DNA from: an uncultured Lachnospiraceae bacterium
GTDB lineage: Bacteria; Bacillota; Clostridia; Lachnospirales; Lachnospiraceae
Assembly: GCA_910586275.1 (NCBI GenBank)
Contig: CAJUIM010000033.1
Span: 1 to 29,516 of the forward strand
Direction: 5' to 3'
Length of the DNA: 29,516 nt
In this document: positions 6,585-14,564 of the stretch, one piece after another
Numbering within the stretch: position 1 is the stretch's first letter
How the letters are laid out: each line of letters begins with the position of its first letter
Notes under the pieces: generated by a model
What the model saw: only the letters and a program-made list of their open reading frames with translations
Told to the model about the DNA's origin: nothing
Database searches by the model: none
Program-made: the position numbers and the translations under genes

Positions 6585-7472
6585 ATGGAAAATAAAAACG
6601 GGAAAAAGAACGGGAAAAGTTATTGGCTGATTGGCATCGGTGCAGCCGCTGCGGTTGCAGCAGTGGCGGTTATAGCCGGTATGGCGGCAGGAAAGGGCAG
6701 AGGAGGAGAGGATTCCGAGAAGGAAATATCCCGGGAGGAAGGTGAGGCAATAACTGCCATGTACATTCCTTTCGGGGATGGCATGCATATTTTTGCCGGG
6801 GAGCAGTGCGGGATATTCGTGGCTGTGTTCCCGGATGAAATTTATGATATTGACGGAAACAAGATTGGGAAGGAACAGTTGGCAAAAGGAAATATGGTAA
6901 GAATATACGGCAACGGGATTATGCTGGAATCTTATCCGGGACAATATCCGGGCATTGCCAGAATGGAGGTCATAGAAGTGGGCAAGCCTTCGGATGCGGA
7001 TGTTTATCAGGAAATTGTGAATCAGATTTATCAGGAACCGGATCCGGCGGAACCTCCTATGCTGGACGTAGAATATAGGACGGACATGATGGTTGCTACG
7101 GTTATGATTAACCGGGGCGGATATGAATGGGTTTATACGGATGAAGACGGGCTGAGCAATGCCGTGGTGGCAGATTCTTTGCATGTTCTGGACTGGAAGG
7201 CGGGAGAAATGCTGGCGGAGATCAGAGCGGAGGAACCGCTGGAACTGACACTGCACTTTTCCGTGGAACCGCTGGAGGTGGAGGTTATGCGGTATGACGC
7301 TTCTTTTTTAGGGAAAGCACAGGAATTGCCGGAAGGTGAAACGGTAACGGTGGAGGAAAAGGATGGCAAGCCGGTGCTGAGCGGTGTCACCGCAGGATAT
7401 GTGTATGATATAACGGGCAAGTGGGAAAACGGGCAGGCCAATTACGGGTTTGTTGCGTTAGGGAAGGAATAG
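6585..7472 (+). CDS. Membrane-anchored protein with a DUF3221-like domain
   Basis: A 295-residue protein with a lysine-rich N-terminus and one transmembrane stretch at about 13-36, after which the chain should face outward. There is no lipobox cysteine. Residues 58-135 look like the small DUF3221/YobA beta-barrel: a hydrophobic repeat, a GNMVRIYGNG turn and the typical ESYPGQ motif at 115-120. The remaining 150 residues contain beta-rich segments I do not recognise. Its function is unknown. The open frame extends upstream to 6471, but ATG 6585 has a strong AGGGAGGG at 6573-6580 and puts the membrane segment at the usual place. It stands alone between luxS (divergent) and glgC. Confidence 0.75.
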   Translation: MENKNGKKNGKSYWLIGIGAAAAVAAVAVIAGMAAGKGRGGEDSEKEISREEGEAITAMYIPFGDGMHIFAGEQCGIFVAVFPDEIYDIDGNKIGKEQLAKGNMVRIYGNGIMLESYPGQYPGIARMEVIEVGKPSDADVYQEIVNQIYQEPDPAEPPMLDVEYRTDMMVATVMINRGGYEWVYTDEDGLSNAVVADSLHVLDWKAGEMLAEIRAEEPLELTLHFSVEPLEVEVMRYDASFLGKAQELPEGETVTVEEKDGKPVLSGVTAGYVYDITGKWENGQANYGFVALGKE

Positions 7473-7549
7473 CGGCAGCAGATACTTGTATCCGGAGGGC
7501 GGAGGACATAATCTTGGAATTTTACGGAAAAGGGAGGCATAGATATATG

Positions 7550-7576
7550 ATGAATATTTAAACAAAAAATATTCAT
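7550..7576 (+). other. AT-rich hairpin in the spacer before glgC
   Basis: ATGAATATT (7550-7558) and AATATTCAT (7568-7576) form a perfect 9-bp stem followed by ATCCCTCTTT. It may be a weak terminator of the DUF3221-like gene. The remainder of 7473-7706 is AT-rich and should contain the glgC promoter, but I could not settle on one -35/-10 pair. Confidence 0.3.
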
Positions 7577-7706
7577 ATCCCTCTTTCATAGTGAATGATA
7601 TTGTGATAAAATTAACATATTACAGAGAAGCGATGGGGATGGGAAATGACTTTTCTCAAACAGCAGCAACTGTATATAAGAGAGGTAATAAATTAGGAGG
7701 TGTATT

Positions 7707-8912
7707 ATGGCAAAAGAAATGATTGCAATGCTTCTCGCCGGTGGACAGGGTTCCCGCCTGTATGCATTGACAGAGAAACTTGCAAAACCTGCAGTTCCGT
7801 TTGGCGGGAAATACCGTATTATTGACTTTCCGCTGTCTAACTGTGTAAATTCGGGGATTGACACAGTCGGTATTTTGACACAGTACCAGCCGTTGGTATT
7901 GAATGAGTACATAGGAAACGGTCAGCCTTGGGATTTGGACCGTCTGTACGGAGGCGTGCATGTGCTGCCGCCATATCAGAAGGCCAGCGGATCGGATTGG
8001 TATAAGGGGACGGCAAATGCGATTTATCAGAATATTTCATTTATTGAACGGTATGATCCCCAATATGTGATCATTCTTTCCGGCGATCAGATCTGTAAAC
8101 AGGATTACAGCGATTTCCTGAAATTCCACAAAGAGAAGGATGCGGAATTCAGCGTGGCTGTAATGGAAGTGCCGTGGGAAGAGGCTTCCCGCTTCGGTCT
8201 GATGGTTGCGGATGAAAACGATAAAATTACGGAATTTCAGGAGAAGCCGAAGCAGCCGAAGTCCAATTTGGCATCCATGGGCATTTATATTTTCAATTGG
8301 GATATTCTGAAGAAATATCTGGAAGAGGATGAGGCAGATCCCAATTCCGAGAATGATTTCGGCAACAATATCATTCCCAACCTCCTGAGAGACAGCCGTA
8401 GGATGTATGCTTATCATTTCAACGGATATTGGAAAGATGTAGGAACCATAAGCTCTCTTTGGGAGGCAAATATGGAAGTGCTGGATCCGGAGCATAGCGG
8501 AATCAACCTTTTTGACGAGGACTGGAAGATTTTCAGCCGTAACAGCGGTATGACAGGCCATAAAATCAGTGCGGGCGCTACGGTGGAAAATTCCATGATT
8601 ACAGACGGATGCCGGATCAAAGGAACCGTTAAACATTCCATTCTGTTCGCAGGCGTTAAAGTGGAAAGCGGCGCAGTGATTGAAGATGCGGTAATCATGG
8701 GCGGCACGGTAATTAAGTCCGGTGCTGTCGTAAAGCATTGTATCGTGGCGGAAAACGTGACAATCGGTGAGGATGCAGTAGTGGGGGCGATGCCTACCGA
8801 GGAAGAAAACGGCGTTGCAACGGTAGGTGCGAATATAACCATCGGCGCAAATGCGAAGATAGGGCCATCGGCCATGGTACAGAGTGATGTGAAAGGCGGT
8901 GAAGAACAATGA
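7707..8912 (+). CDS. glgC: Glucose-1-phosphate adenylyltransferase, catalytic subunit GlgC
   Basis: Makes ADP-glucose from glucose 1-phosphate and ATP, the committed step of glycogen synthesis. The 401 residues include the nucleotide loop AGGQGSRL at 11-18, the substrate block KPAVPFGGKYRIIDFPLSN at 27-45, the catalytic aspartate D127 in ILSGDQ, and the sugar-phosphate lysine in FQEKP (K180). A left-handed beta-helix of hexapeptide repeats occupies about 288-395. AGGAGG stands before the ATG. The gene overlaps glgD by ATGA, giving translational coupling of a GlgC/GlgD heteromer as known from Firmicutes. No glycogen synthase or branching enzyme lies in the window. Confidence 0.96.
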   Translation: MAKEMIAMLLAGGQGSRLYALTEKLAKPAVPFGGKYRIIDFPLSNCVNSGIDTVGILTQYQPLVLNEYIGNGQPWDLDRLYGGVHVLPPYQKASGSDWYKGTANAIYQNISFIERYDPQYVIILSGDQICKQDYSDFLKFHKEKDAEFSVAVMEVPWEEASRFGLMVADENDKITEFQEKPKQPKSNLASMGIYIFNWDILKKYLEEDEADPNSENDFGNNIIPNLLRDSRRMYAYHFNGYWKDVGTISSLWEANMEVLDPEHSGINLFDEDWKIFSRNSGMTGHKISAGATVENSMITDGCRIKGTVKHSILFAGVKVESGAVIEDAVIMGGTVIKSGAVVKHCIVAENVTIGEDAVVGAMPTEEENGVATVGANITIGANAKIGPSAMVQSDVKGGEEQ

Positions 8913-10051
8913 TAAATTCGAATAAGAGTGCGCTTGGCATTATTTTCCCTAACAGTTACGATGCGCTGGTTCCGGAATTGGTAAATGTGCGTCTCATGGC
9001 TTCCATCCCTTTTGGCAGCCGTTACCGCCTGATTGACTTTATTTTGTCCAGTATGGCAAACTGCGATATCGACAATATTTCCGTTATGGTAAATAATAAC
9101 TATCATTCGCTGATGGATCATCTGGATTCCGGACGTGAATGGGATTTGGTCCGCAAAAACGGCGGCCTGCATATTTTCCCTCCTTTTGCAGAGAAAGAAT
9201 CCAAGCCTTTTGTGGGACGTGTAGGGGCTTTGGCCAGCATTCTGGATTTTTTAAGGGATCAGAAAGAAAAATATGTTGTAATAGCAGATACCAATGTTGT
9301 GGTCAACTTTGATTTTAAGGGTATGATTAAGGCTCATATGGAAAGCGGCGCCGATGTCACGGTAGTTTACAACGAACAGGAACTGCCGGAGAGTCTTCTG
9401 AAGTCTACTTCCAATGATAAAGGCTTTTATTATACGCTTCAGATTGAGGACGGACGGGTAACGAGGATGTTTGTCAATGCCAGAGAACCCGGCGTGCAGA
9501 ATTTCGGGATGAATATCTATCTGATCGAACGGGAACTGCTGATTGATCTGGTAAATACGGCATTTGTCCATGGGCAGGAGTATTTTGAAAGGGATGTTCT
9601 GCTGCCGAAGCTGAATAAGCTGAATGTACAGGCTTATAAGTATAACGGCTATGTAGCCCGTATCGCTGATATGAAGAGTTATTTCGATGAAAATATGAAA
9701 TTGCTGGATGACTATAATTTGGATGCGCTGTTCTCGGGTGCGCCGATTTATACAAAAATCCGTGACGATAACCCTACCAGATATATCGACGGCGCAAAGG
9801 TACAGAATGTAATGGTTGCCGACGGATGCGTGATTGAAGGGGAAGTGGAAAACAGTGTTCTGTTCCGTGGCGTCAAGGTGGCAAAGGGCGCGAAGGTCAA
9901 GAATTGTATCCTGATGCAGGGAACCATCGTGGAATCCGGAGCGGATGCGGAGTACTTGATTACAGACAAAAATGTTACGATTACAGCCGGAAAGGAACTG
10001 AAGGGAACGGATACCTTCCCTGTTTATATCGGGAAATTCCAGACAGTATAA
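8909..10051 (+). CDS. glgD: GlgD, regulatory subunit of ADP-glucose pyrophosphorylase
   Basis: A GlgC paralogue of 380 residues whose nucleotide loop is lost: the GGxGxRL motif of GlgC is replaced by the stretch IIFPNSYDALVPEL at 11-24. The fold markers are retained (ASIPFGSRYRLIDF at 31-44, the C-terminal beta-helix at about 290-370). In Gram-positive systems GlgD is poorly active or inactive alone and raises GlgC activity in a heterotetramer. The start ATG lies inside the glgC stop (ATGA), so its ribosome binding site GGCGGTGAAG is within glgC. A hairpin about 20 bases downstream ends the operon. Confidence 0.95.
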   Translation: MINSNKSALGIIFPNSYDALVPELVNVRLMASIPFGSRYRLIDFILSSMANCDIDNISVMVNNNYHSLMDHLDSGREWDLVRKNGGLHIFPPFAEKESKPFVGRVGALASILDFLRDQKEKYVVIADTNVVVNFDFKGMIKAHMESGADVTVVYNEQELPESLLKSTSNDKGFYYTLQIEDGRVTRMFVNAREPGVQNFGMNIYLIERELLIDLVNTAFVHGQEYFERDVLLPKLNKLNVQAYKYNGYVARIADMKSYFDENMKLLDDYNLDALFSGAPIYTKIRDDNPTRYIDGAKVQNVMVADGCVIEGEVENSVLFRGVKVAKGAKVKNCILMQGTIVESGADAEYLITDKNVTITAGKELKGTDTFPVYIGKFQTV

Positions 10052-10071
10052 TTTAACAGTGGGAAGATAAA

Positions 10072-10106
10072 AGAGAGGTGGGAAGATTTTTTCTTCTCAC
10101 CTCTCT
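10072..10106 (+). terminator. Terminator hairpin after glgCD
   Basis: AGAGAGGTGGGAAGA (10072-10086) pairs with TCTTCTCACCTCTCT (10092-10106) over 15 bp with one G-U, closing a T5 loop. What follows is T-rich but not a pure T-run (ACAGTTATTATTAT). The stem strength and position right after the glgD stop favour termination. Confidence 0.65.
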
Positions 10107-10170
10107 ACAGTTATTATTATAACATAAAAACGATAATTATTCAAGTCTGGTAAATAGAATCGCACTAGGA

Positions 10171-10176
10171 TATAAT
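10171..10176 (+). promoter_or_regulatory. Possible -10 element for the two unknown genes
   Basis: A perfect TATAAT sits 79 bases before the ATG at 10255, in an AT-rich region after the glgD terminator. No good -35 is visible at 17 bases, so this is tentative. Confidence 0.3.
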
Positions 10177-10254
10177 TTATCTCCACGGACAAATATAGGG
10201 AACCGTATATATGTTTTCTTTATGGTGTTCCTGCAAAAAGGAGGTAAATAAAGT

Positions 10255-10791
10255 ATGGGAGACATGAACTGGATGGAATCCATGGCATCGGAAGCGTTGG
10301 CGGGGCAGATTTTGGATGCAAACCGGTATACGCGGCAATACGGCTTGGAATTGCACAAGGAGGATACGGAGCTGCTGATAAGGGAGCGTGCGGACGTACT
10401 GAAAAAGGAACGGAGAGTAGAATTCGGAGCGGGTATACTGCCGAAGATTATTTATGCTTTTTGTGATTCGGACTATATTTCACAGGAGGATTACTGTGAC
10501 ACTTTGGTGCGGCTTCAGGAGATTTTTTACCTTTATAAAAACGAGATGATGGATGAAATAACGGACGACGAACTGCTGGAATTTATGAAAGAACAGTTCG
10601 AGGGAGCCTGCTTCGGCGATTTGGATTACCTGGAAGGTACCTGCCTTGACCTCTTTGCACAGGCTATTCGGGCAGGATACCGGGGATATACGAAATCGGC
10701 CGGGAAAGGGGAATTCGGAAAATTTGACATTGCGGAACGGTGGGACAGAGAATTGTATTTGGAAGTGCTCAGGGATCTGTGCTGGAGGTAG
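10255..10791 (+). CDS. Unknown protein, possibly DUF6323 family
   Basis: A 178-residue acidic, helical-looking soluble protein with no signal peptide, membrane segment or recognised catalytic motif. From memory the sequence and its neighbour resemble the DUF6323 and DUF6179 families, which tend to occur side by side in Firmicutes. I cannot confirm this without a search. ATG 10255 has GGAGGT about 10 bases upstream. A second Met at residue 4 is less well placed. It ends 82 bases before the next unknown gene and probably forms an operon with it. Notable features are a central run of acidic residues (DEITDDELLEF) and a cysteine- and aromatic-rich region around CFGDLDYLEGTC. Confidence 0.7.
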   Translation: MGDMNWMESMASEALAGQILDANRYTRQYGLELHKEDTELLIRERADVLKKERRVEFGAGILPKIIYAFCDSDYISQEDYCDTLVRLQEIFYLYKNEMMDEITDDELLEFMKEQFEGACFGDLDYLEGTCLDLFAQAIRAGYRGYTKSAGKGEFGKFDIAERWDRELYLEVLRDLCWR

Positions 10792-10873
10792 AAAGGGGGT
10801 ATGTTAAGCTGTAGCAGTTATTTGTCGAACGATGTACTAGCCATGCGTAAAAAGCGCGGAAACGGAGGCAGCG

Positions 10874-11755
10874 GTGAGTCGGAAAAAAAGATATCAGGAG
10901 GAAGAATTGATTCCGGTGGTGGCAAAATTGGCTGAGAGGTTTACCGGAAATGAACATACATCCATTACTTACGAAAAGGCACAGGATTTGATGGGGGCGG
11001 TTCTGTACTGTATAGAGGAATATGATAAGTATGGGCAGGAGAGCGGTAATGATGCCGTAGGGGCGGAAAGGGCATTGCGCAAAGCGGGCATGGATATCGC
11101 TGCGCCGCAGGCATATGAGGCAGGGAGGAAACTGGTGACTGCACGGGTGGAAAAACTGCGTCTCCTTTATAACCGGATGGCTCCGGAATTCTGTGATTAT
11201 GGGGTAATCTGCCTGAGGGATATATTCTATAAGGGAATACCGGAGTTCCTGCGCAGATATGATGCAGAATACTGTCCGCAGGATACGCTGCTGACATTGG
11301 ACTATCCTGTCTGGAAAGATATTCATATGTTGTCCGGCATTGATGCAGTGTATGAATATTTGGAATGTATCTCTTGGGAGCAGGAGATTCTTTCTCGGTT
11401 TGGAGAGGCATATGCGGTAGGGCTGCTGCGGGCATATAACGGGAATTACGAGGAACTTCCGGTAAATATATGCGAAATCGTATTGCAGAATGTGCTGGGG
11501 CATCTTCTGCTGCATAAGCCGTTGGAAGATAGGGGGTTTGGGAAAGAGGAATATATTGCGGCGGAAAAACTTCTGCGCGGGAAGACCAAAGAGGAGATAG
11601 CAGGTTACGGAGAAAGCACGGCGGGGCATTTGGTTAATCAATTCGGCGGAAATCAGCAGTTGTTAGATTATCTGAAGTGTGGTATTCTTAACATTGCCGT
11701 AAGAATTCATAACGGTGCGGAGCATCATTGTCTGGATAAAATTTTTCTGATGTGA
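10874..11755 (+). CDS. Unknown protein, possibly DUF6179 family
   Basis: A 293-residue, mostly helical soluble protein with no recognised active-site motif, signal peptide or membrane segment. It follows the other unknown gene at short distance and precedes a MATE exporter by 20 bases, so the three may be one transcript. It starts at GTG 10874 with GGAGG at 10864-10868, six bases from the start. A stop codon at 10838-10840 closes the frame upstream. My memory of a DUF6323/DUF6179 pair suggests the family name, and a profile search would settle it. I see no clue to a substrate. Confidence 0.7.
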   Translation: MSRKKRYQEEELIPVVAKLAERFTGNEHTSITYEKAQDLMGAVLYCIEEYDKYGQESGNDAVGAERALRKAGMDIAAPQAYEAGRKLVTARVEKLRLLYNRMAPEFCDYGVICLRDIFYKGIPEFLRRYDAEYCPQDTLLTLDYPVWKDIHMLSGIDAVYEYLECISWEQEILSRFGEAYAVGLLRAYNGNYEELPVNICEIVLQNVLGHLLLHKPLEDRGFGKEEYIAAEKLLRGKTKEEIAGYGESTAGHLVNQFGGNQQLLDYLKCGILNIAVRIHNGAEHHCLDKIFLM

Positions 11756-11775
11756 AAGAAAGGTAACAGGGTGAG

Positions 11776-13152
11776 ATGAAGAAAGAGAGAGTGGAATTAC
11801 GGAAGGATGCTTTTTACAGCCATATTTTTAAGCTGGTATTGCCGATTGTCATACAGAATCTGTTAAGCGCTGCCGTCAGTTCAGCAGATGTGGTGATGCT
11901 GAATTATGTGGGGCAGTCCTCCATATCGGCCGTATCGTTGGCTGCGCAGTATGCTTCCGTCCTTTTTATGGTGTTTTATGGATTGGGCACAGGGGCAACT
12001 ATATTATGTGCACAATATTACGGGAAAGGGGATATGCAGGCGATACAGGTGGTGGAAGGCATAGCCATGCGTTTCTCTCTTCTCATTTCCCTGCTGTTTT
12101 CGGGATGTGCGCTGCTGCTTCCTGAGTGGATGATGCGTATATTTACAAATGACGGGGAACTGATTGCCATAGGGGCTTCTTATCTACGGTGCATGAGCGT
12201 CTGCTATCTTTGCTGGGGAATAACGGAAGTGTATTTGGCGGTGCTCAGGAGCATCGGCAGGGTGGTAGTCAGCACGGCAATGAATGTGCTGGCATTTTCG
12301 CTGAATATCCTGCTGAATGCGGTATTTATCTTTGGGCTTTTCGGTGCGCCCCAATTGGGAGCCATGGGGGTCGCCATAGCTACATCGCTGTCCAGGCTGA
12401 TTGAATTGGGGGCATGCTTTGCAGTCTCGTTCTTAAGCAAGGACATTAAGCTGGACTTCCGCTATTTATTTGCCAGAAATCAAACATTATTTTCCGATTT
12501 TGTGAAACTGTCCTTGCCGGCTCTGGGAAATGATATTAGTTGGAGTGTGGCATTTTCCATGTATTCCGTTATTTTGGGACATCTGGGGACTGATGTGGTA
12601 GCTGCCAATTCTTTTGTTATCGTAGTGCGGAATTTCGGGACCATCCTTTGCTTCGGCATGGCCAGCGCAGGAGGCATTTTATTAGGCAATATCATTGGGG
12701 AAAATAAATTGGAGGATGCACGCGCAGGGGCGAAGAAGCTGATGAAACTGACGGTGGCCACGGGTGCCCTCGGCGGTCTGATTATTCTGGCGGCTACGCC
12801 TTTTGTGATGAAGTATGCGGCACTGTCGGAACAGTCCATGCATTACCTGAAGTATATGCTGTTAATCAATACATATTATGTAATGGGGGCTGCCGTGAAT
12901 ACTACATTGATTGCCGGGGTTTTCCGTGCCGGAGGGGATAGCCGGTTCGGGTTTATCTGTGATACGATTGATATGTGGTGCTATGCGGTGCCGCTTGGAT
13001 TTCTTGCGGCTTTCGTGTTTAAGCTTCCTGTTATGTGGGTGTATTTCCTGCTGTGTACGGATGAATTTGTGAAATGGCCTTGGGTAATCAGGCATTACAG
13101 GAGCGGAAAGTGGCTGAATAATATTACGCGGGACGATTTGTTTGCGGAATAG
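11776..13152 (+). CDS. MATE family efflux transporter
   Basis: A 458-residue polytopic membrane protein with about twelve hydrophobic segments in two halves, the size and layout of MATE exporters. The opening LVLPIVIQNLLSAAVSSADVV (residues 17-37) is the typical first-helix signature. The second half repeats it with LSLPALGNDISWSVAFSMYS from about 247. Such carriers use Na+ or H+ gradients to expel drugs or metabolites, and the substrate is not predictable. AAAGGT lies about 10 bases before the ATG. It follows the unknown gene after 20 bases and is closed by a strong terminator. Confidence 0.93.
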   Translation: MKKERVELRKDAFYSHIFKLVLPIVIQNLLSAAVSSADVVMLNYVGQSSISAVSLAAQYASVLFMVFYGLGTGATILCAQYYGKGDMQAIQVVEGIAMRFSLLISLLFSGCALLLPEWMMRIFTNDGELIAIGASYLRCMSVCYLCWGITEVYLAVLRSIGRVVVSTAMNVLAFSLNILLNAVFIFGLFGAPQLGAMGVAIATSLSRLIELGACFAVSFLSKDIKLDFRYLFARNQTLFSDFVKLSLPALGNDISWSVAFSMYSVILGHLGTDVVAANSFVIVVRNFGTILCFGMASAGGILLGNIIGENKLEDARAGAKKLMKLTVATGALGGLIILAATPFVMKYAALSEQSMHYLKYMLLINTYYVMGAAVNTTLIAGVFRAGGDSRFGFICDTIDMWCYAVPLGFLAAFVFKLPVMWVYFLLCTDEFVKWPWVIRHYRSGKWLNNITRDDLFAE

Positions 13153-13200
13153 GGGGCATGGAAGCCTATTGTGCTGTGGGAAGACAGGGGGAAAAACGAA

Positions 13201-13235
13201 AGCAGGGCAGACGGGGTTATGGCTGCCCTGCTTTT
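13201..13235. terminator. Bidirectional intrinsic terminator between the MATE gene and rubredoxin 1
   Basis: AGCAGGGCAG (13201-13210) and CTGCCCTGCT (13223-13232) form a perfect 10-bp stem. TTTT follows on the plus strand, and TTTCGTTTTT follows on the minus strand. It can end both the exporter transcript and the converging rubredoxin transcript. Confidence 0.8.
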
Positions 13236-13261
13236 GTCATATTGGGTTATGCAGAATAATG

Positions 13262-13420
13262 TCAGATTGGGGAGAACAGACTTTTATCTACTCCGCAGAT
13301 GGGGCATACCCAGTCATCCGGTATGTCTTCAAAGGCAGTGCCGGGAGCGATGCCGTGTTCGGGGTCGCCGATTTCCGGGTCATATGTGTAGCCGCAGGGA
13401 TCACAGATATATTTTTGCAT
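13262..13420 (-). CDS. Rubredoxin 1
   Basis: A 52-residue one-iron electron carrier. The Fe(Cys)4 site is complete: C6 and C9 (CDPCGY) and C39 and C42 (CPICG), with the conserved GTAFEDIPDDWVCP block at 27-40. It starts at ATG with AAGGAG seven bases upstream. In anaerobes rubredoxins pass electrons to rubrerythrin and flavodiiron proteins, and both are encoded nearby. It is separated from rubredoxin 2 by about 250 bases that include a strong terminator, so it should have its own promoter. About 60 percent of residues match rubredoxin 2 by eye, so the two look like diverged duplicates. Confidence 0.95.
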   Translation of the reverse strand: MQKYICDPCGYTYDPEIGDPEHGIAPGTAFEDIPDDWVCPICGVDKSLFSPI

Positions 13421-13602
13421 TTTGTAACTCCTTTTTCATAAGATTTCTTTGGACATACTATTTGCAATATTTGTATTTTTATGCATTGGAAGAGAAGATT
13501 CGTGGCAATCAGGCTGCAGGCATATTTCCGTCCGGGTTATTTTTTAAAAAAGAAGGTACTGGGCGGCTGTTGGGACACATCAGGCGGCATGGATGAATCG
13601 GG

Positions 13603-13643
13603 AAAAAAGCAGCTGCTTACCGGCGACCGGTGAGCAGCTGCTT
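13603..13643 (-). terminator. Strong intrinsic terminator after rubredoxin 2
   Basis: On the minus strand AAGCAGCTGCT, a partly paired middle containing CCGG-TCG-CCGG, and AGCAGCTGCTT form a long GC-rich stem followed by TTTTTT. It closes the rubrerythrin-rubredoxin 2 transcript and isolates rubredoxin 1. The rest of 13421-13673 holds no gene I can support. Confidence 0.85.
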
Positions 13644-13673
13644 TCCATACATTATTTATTTTCCATGCGCTAT

Positions 13674-13847
13674 TTAATTGTAGTTATCAATGCAAGGCTG
13701 GAACATATCTTTGCTTACGCCGCACAGAGGGCAGCACCAGTCAGCAGGAAGATCTTCGAAAGCAGTGCCGGGAGCAATGCCGTGTTCCGGATCGCCTTTT
13801 TCAGGATCATAAGTATATCCACAGGGATTGCAAAAATATTTTTTCAT
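13674..13847 (-). CDS. Rubredoxin 2
   Basis: A 57-residue rubredoxin with the iron ligands C6, C9, C39 and C42. An extra cysteine, C38, gives DWCCPLCG, where rubredoxin 1 has Val. C52 lies near a C-terminal tail (CIDNYN) longer than usual. AAGGAGA precedes the ATG by about 9 bases. It starts only 45 bases after the rubrerythrin stop with no terminator between, so the two are almost surely one transcript. That makes it the likely direct electron donor of the rubrerythrin. Confidence 0.95.
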   Translation of the reverse strand: MKKYFCNPCGYTYDPEKGDPEHGIAPGTAFEDLPADWCCPLCGVSKDMFQPCIDNYN

Positions 13848-13892
13848 AATGGTAAGTCTCCTTATCTGATATTTTTATTTTTTTGACGCCTT

Positions 13893-14432
13893 TTAGTTAA
13901 AGTATCTCTTTAATAAGCCTTCAAATGCTTTTCCGTGTCTAGCCTCATCCCTTGCCATTTCGTGAACGGTGTCATGGATTGCATCCAGATTTGCGGCTTT
14001 TGCTCTCTTTGCAAGGTCGAATTTACCGGCGGTTGCACCGTTTTCGGCTTCTACTCTCATTTCCAGGTTTTTCTTGGTGGAGTCTGTTACAACTTCGCCT
14101 AACAGTTCTGCAAATTTAGCGGCATGCTCTGCCTCTTCCCATGCGGCTTTTTCCCAGTAAAGACCGATTTCCGGATAGCCTTCTCTGTGTGCTACTCTTG
14201 CCATAGCAAGGTACATGCCGACTTCCGTGCATTCACCGTTGAAGTTAGCCCTTAAGTCAGCTAAGATGTCTTCGCTTACGCCCTGTGCCACGCCGACTAC
14301 ATGCTCGGCAGCCCATGTCCTATCTGCGCTCTGCTGAGTGAATTTCTCGGCAGGTGCATTGCACTGAGGGCATTTTTCGGGAGCTGCATCTCCTTCGTGA
14401 ACATAACCGCATACCTGACATACAAATTTCAT
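13893..14432 (-). CDS. rbr: Reverse rubrerythrin (N-terminal rubredoxin domain, C-terminal diiron domain)
   Basis: A 179-residue peroxide reductase. The rubredoxin-like iron site comes first (C5, C8, C21, C24), and the four-helix ferritin-like diiron domain follows from about 45. This is the reverse of the classical rubrerythrin order and matches the reverse rubrerythrins of clostridia, which reduce H2O2 and sometimes O2 with electrons from rubredoxin. Two diiron ExxH motifs are visible, E100-H103 and E163-H166, with E70 and E130 as further likely ligands. AAGGAG lies 8-9 bases before the ATG. It lies between perR and rubredoxin 2 on the same strand, the expected setting for a PerR-controlled defence gene. 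Confidence 0.95.
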   Translation of the reverse strand: MKFVCQVCGYVHEGDAAPEKCPQCNAPAEKFTQQSADRTWAAEHVVGVAQGVSEDILADLRANFNGECTEVGMYLAMARVAHREGYPEIGLYWEKAAWEEAEHAAKFAELLGEVVTDSTKKNLEMRVEAENGATAGKFDLAKRAKAANLDAIHDTVHEMARDEARHGKAFEGLLKRYFN

Positions 14433-14478
14433 AATTCATTCTCCTTTTCTTTTTTTAAAGTATGATTTATTGTGTAAC

Positions 14479-14534
14479 TGTCCGGTCTTCAAAAGCTTAT
14501 ATGTAAGAGAAATATAAGATTGGGGAGTCGGACA
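14479..14534. other. Nested inverted repeats between perR and rubrerythrin
   Basis: An outer pair TGTCCG (14479-14484) and CGGACA (14529-14534) encloses an inner pair CTTATAT (14496-14502) and ATATAAG (14512-14518). A TTGAAG-17-TAAATC promoter-like pair lies on the minus strand just before rbr. The element could be an operator pair or a structured leader of the rbr transcript. It does not match the 7-1-7 PerR box. Confidence 0.35.
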
Positions 14535-14564
14535 AATACTGTCTGTGTAAATGGAAAAATATGT

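Noticed and set aside
13142..13596. Plus-strand frames across the MATE-rubredoxin junction
   Set aside because: They run through a strong terminator and the antisense of rubredoxin 1, with no protein features.
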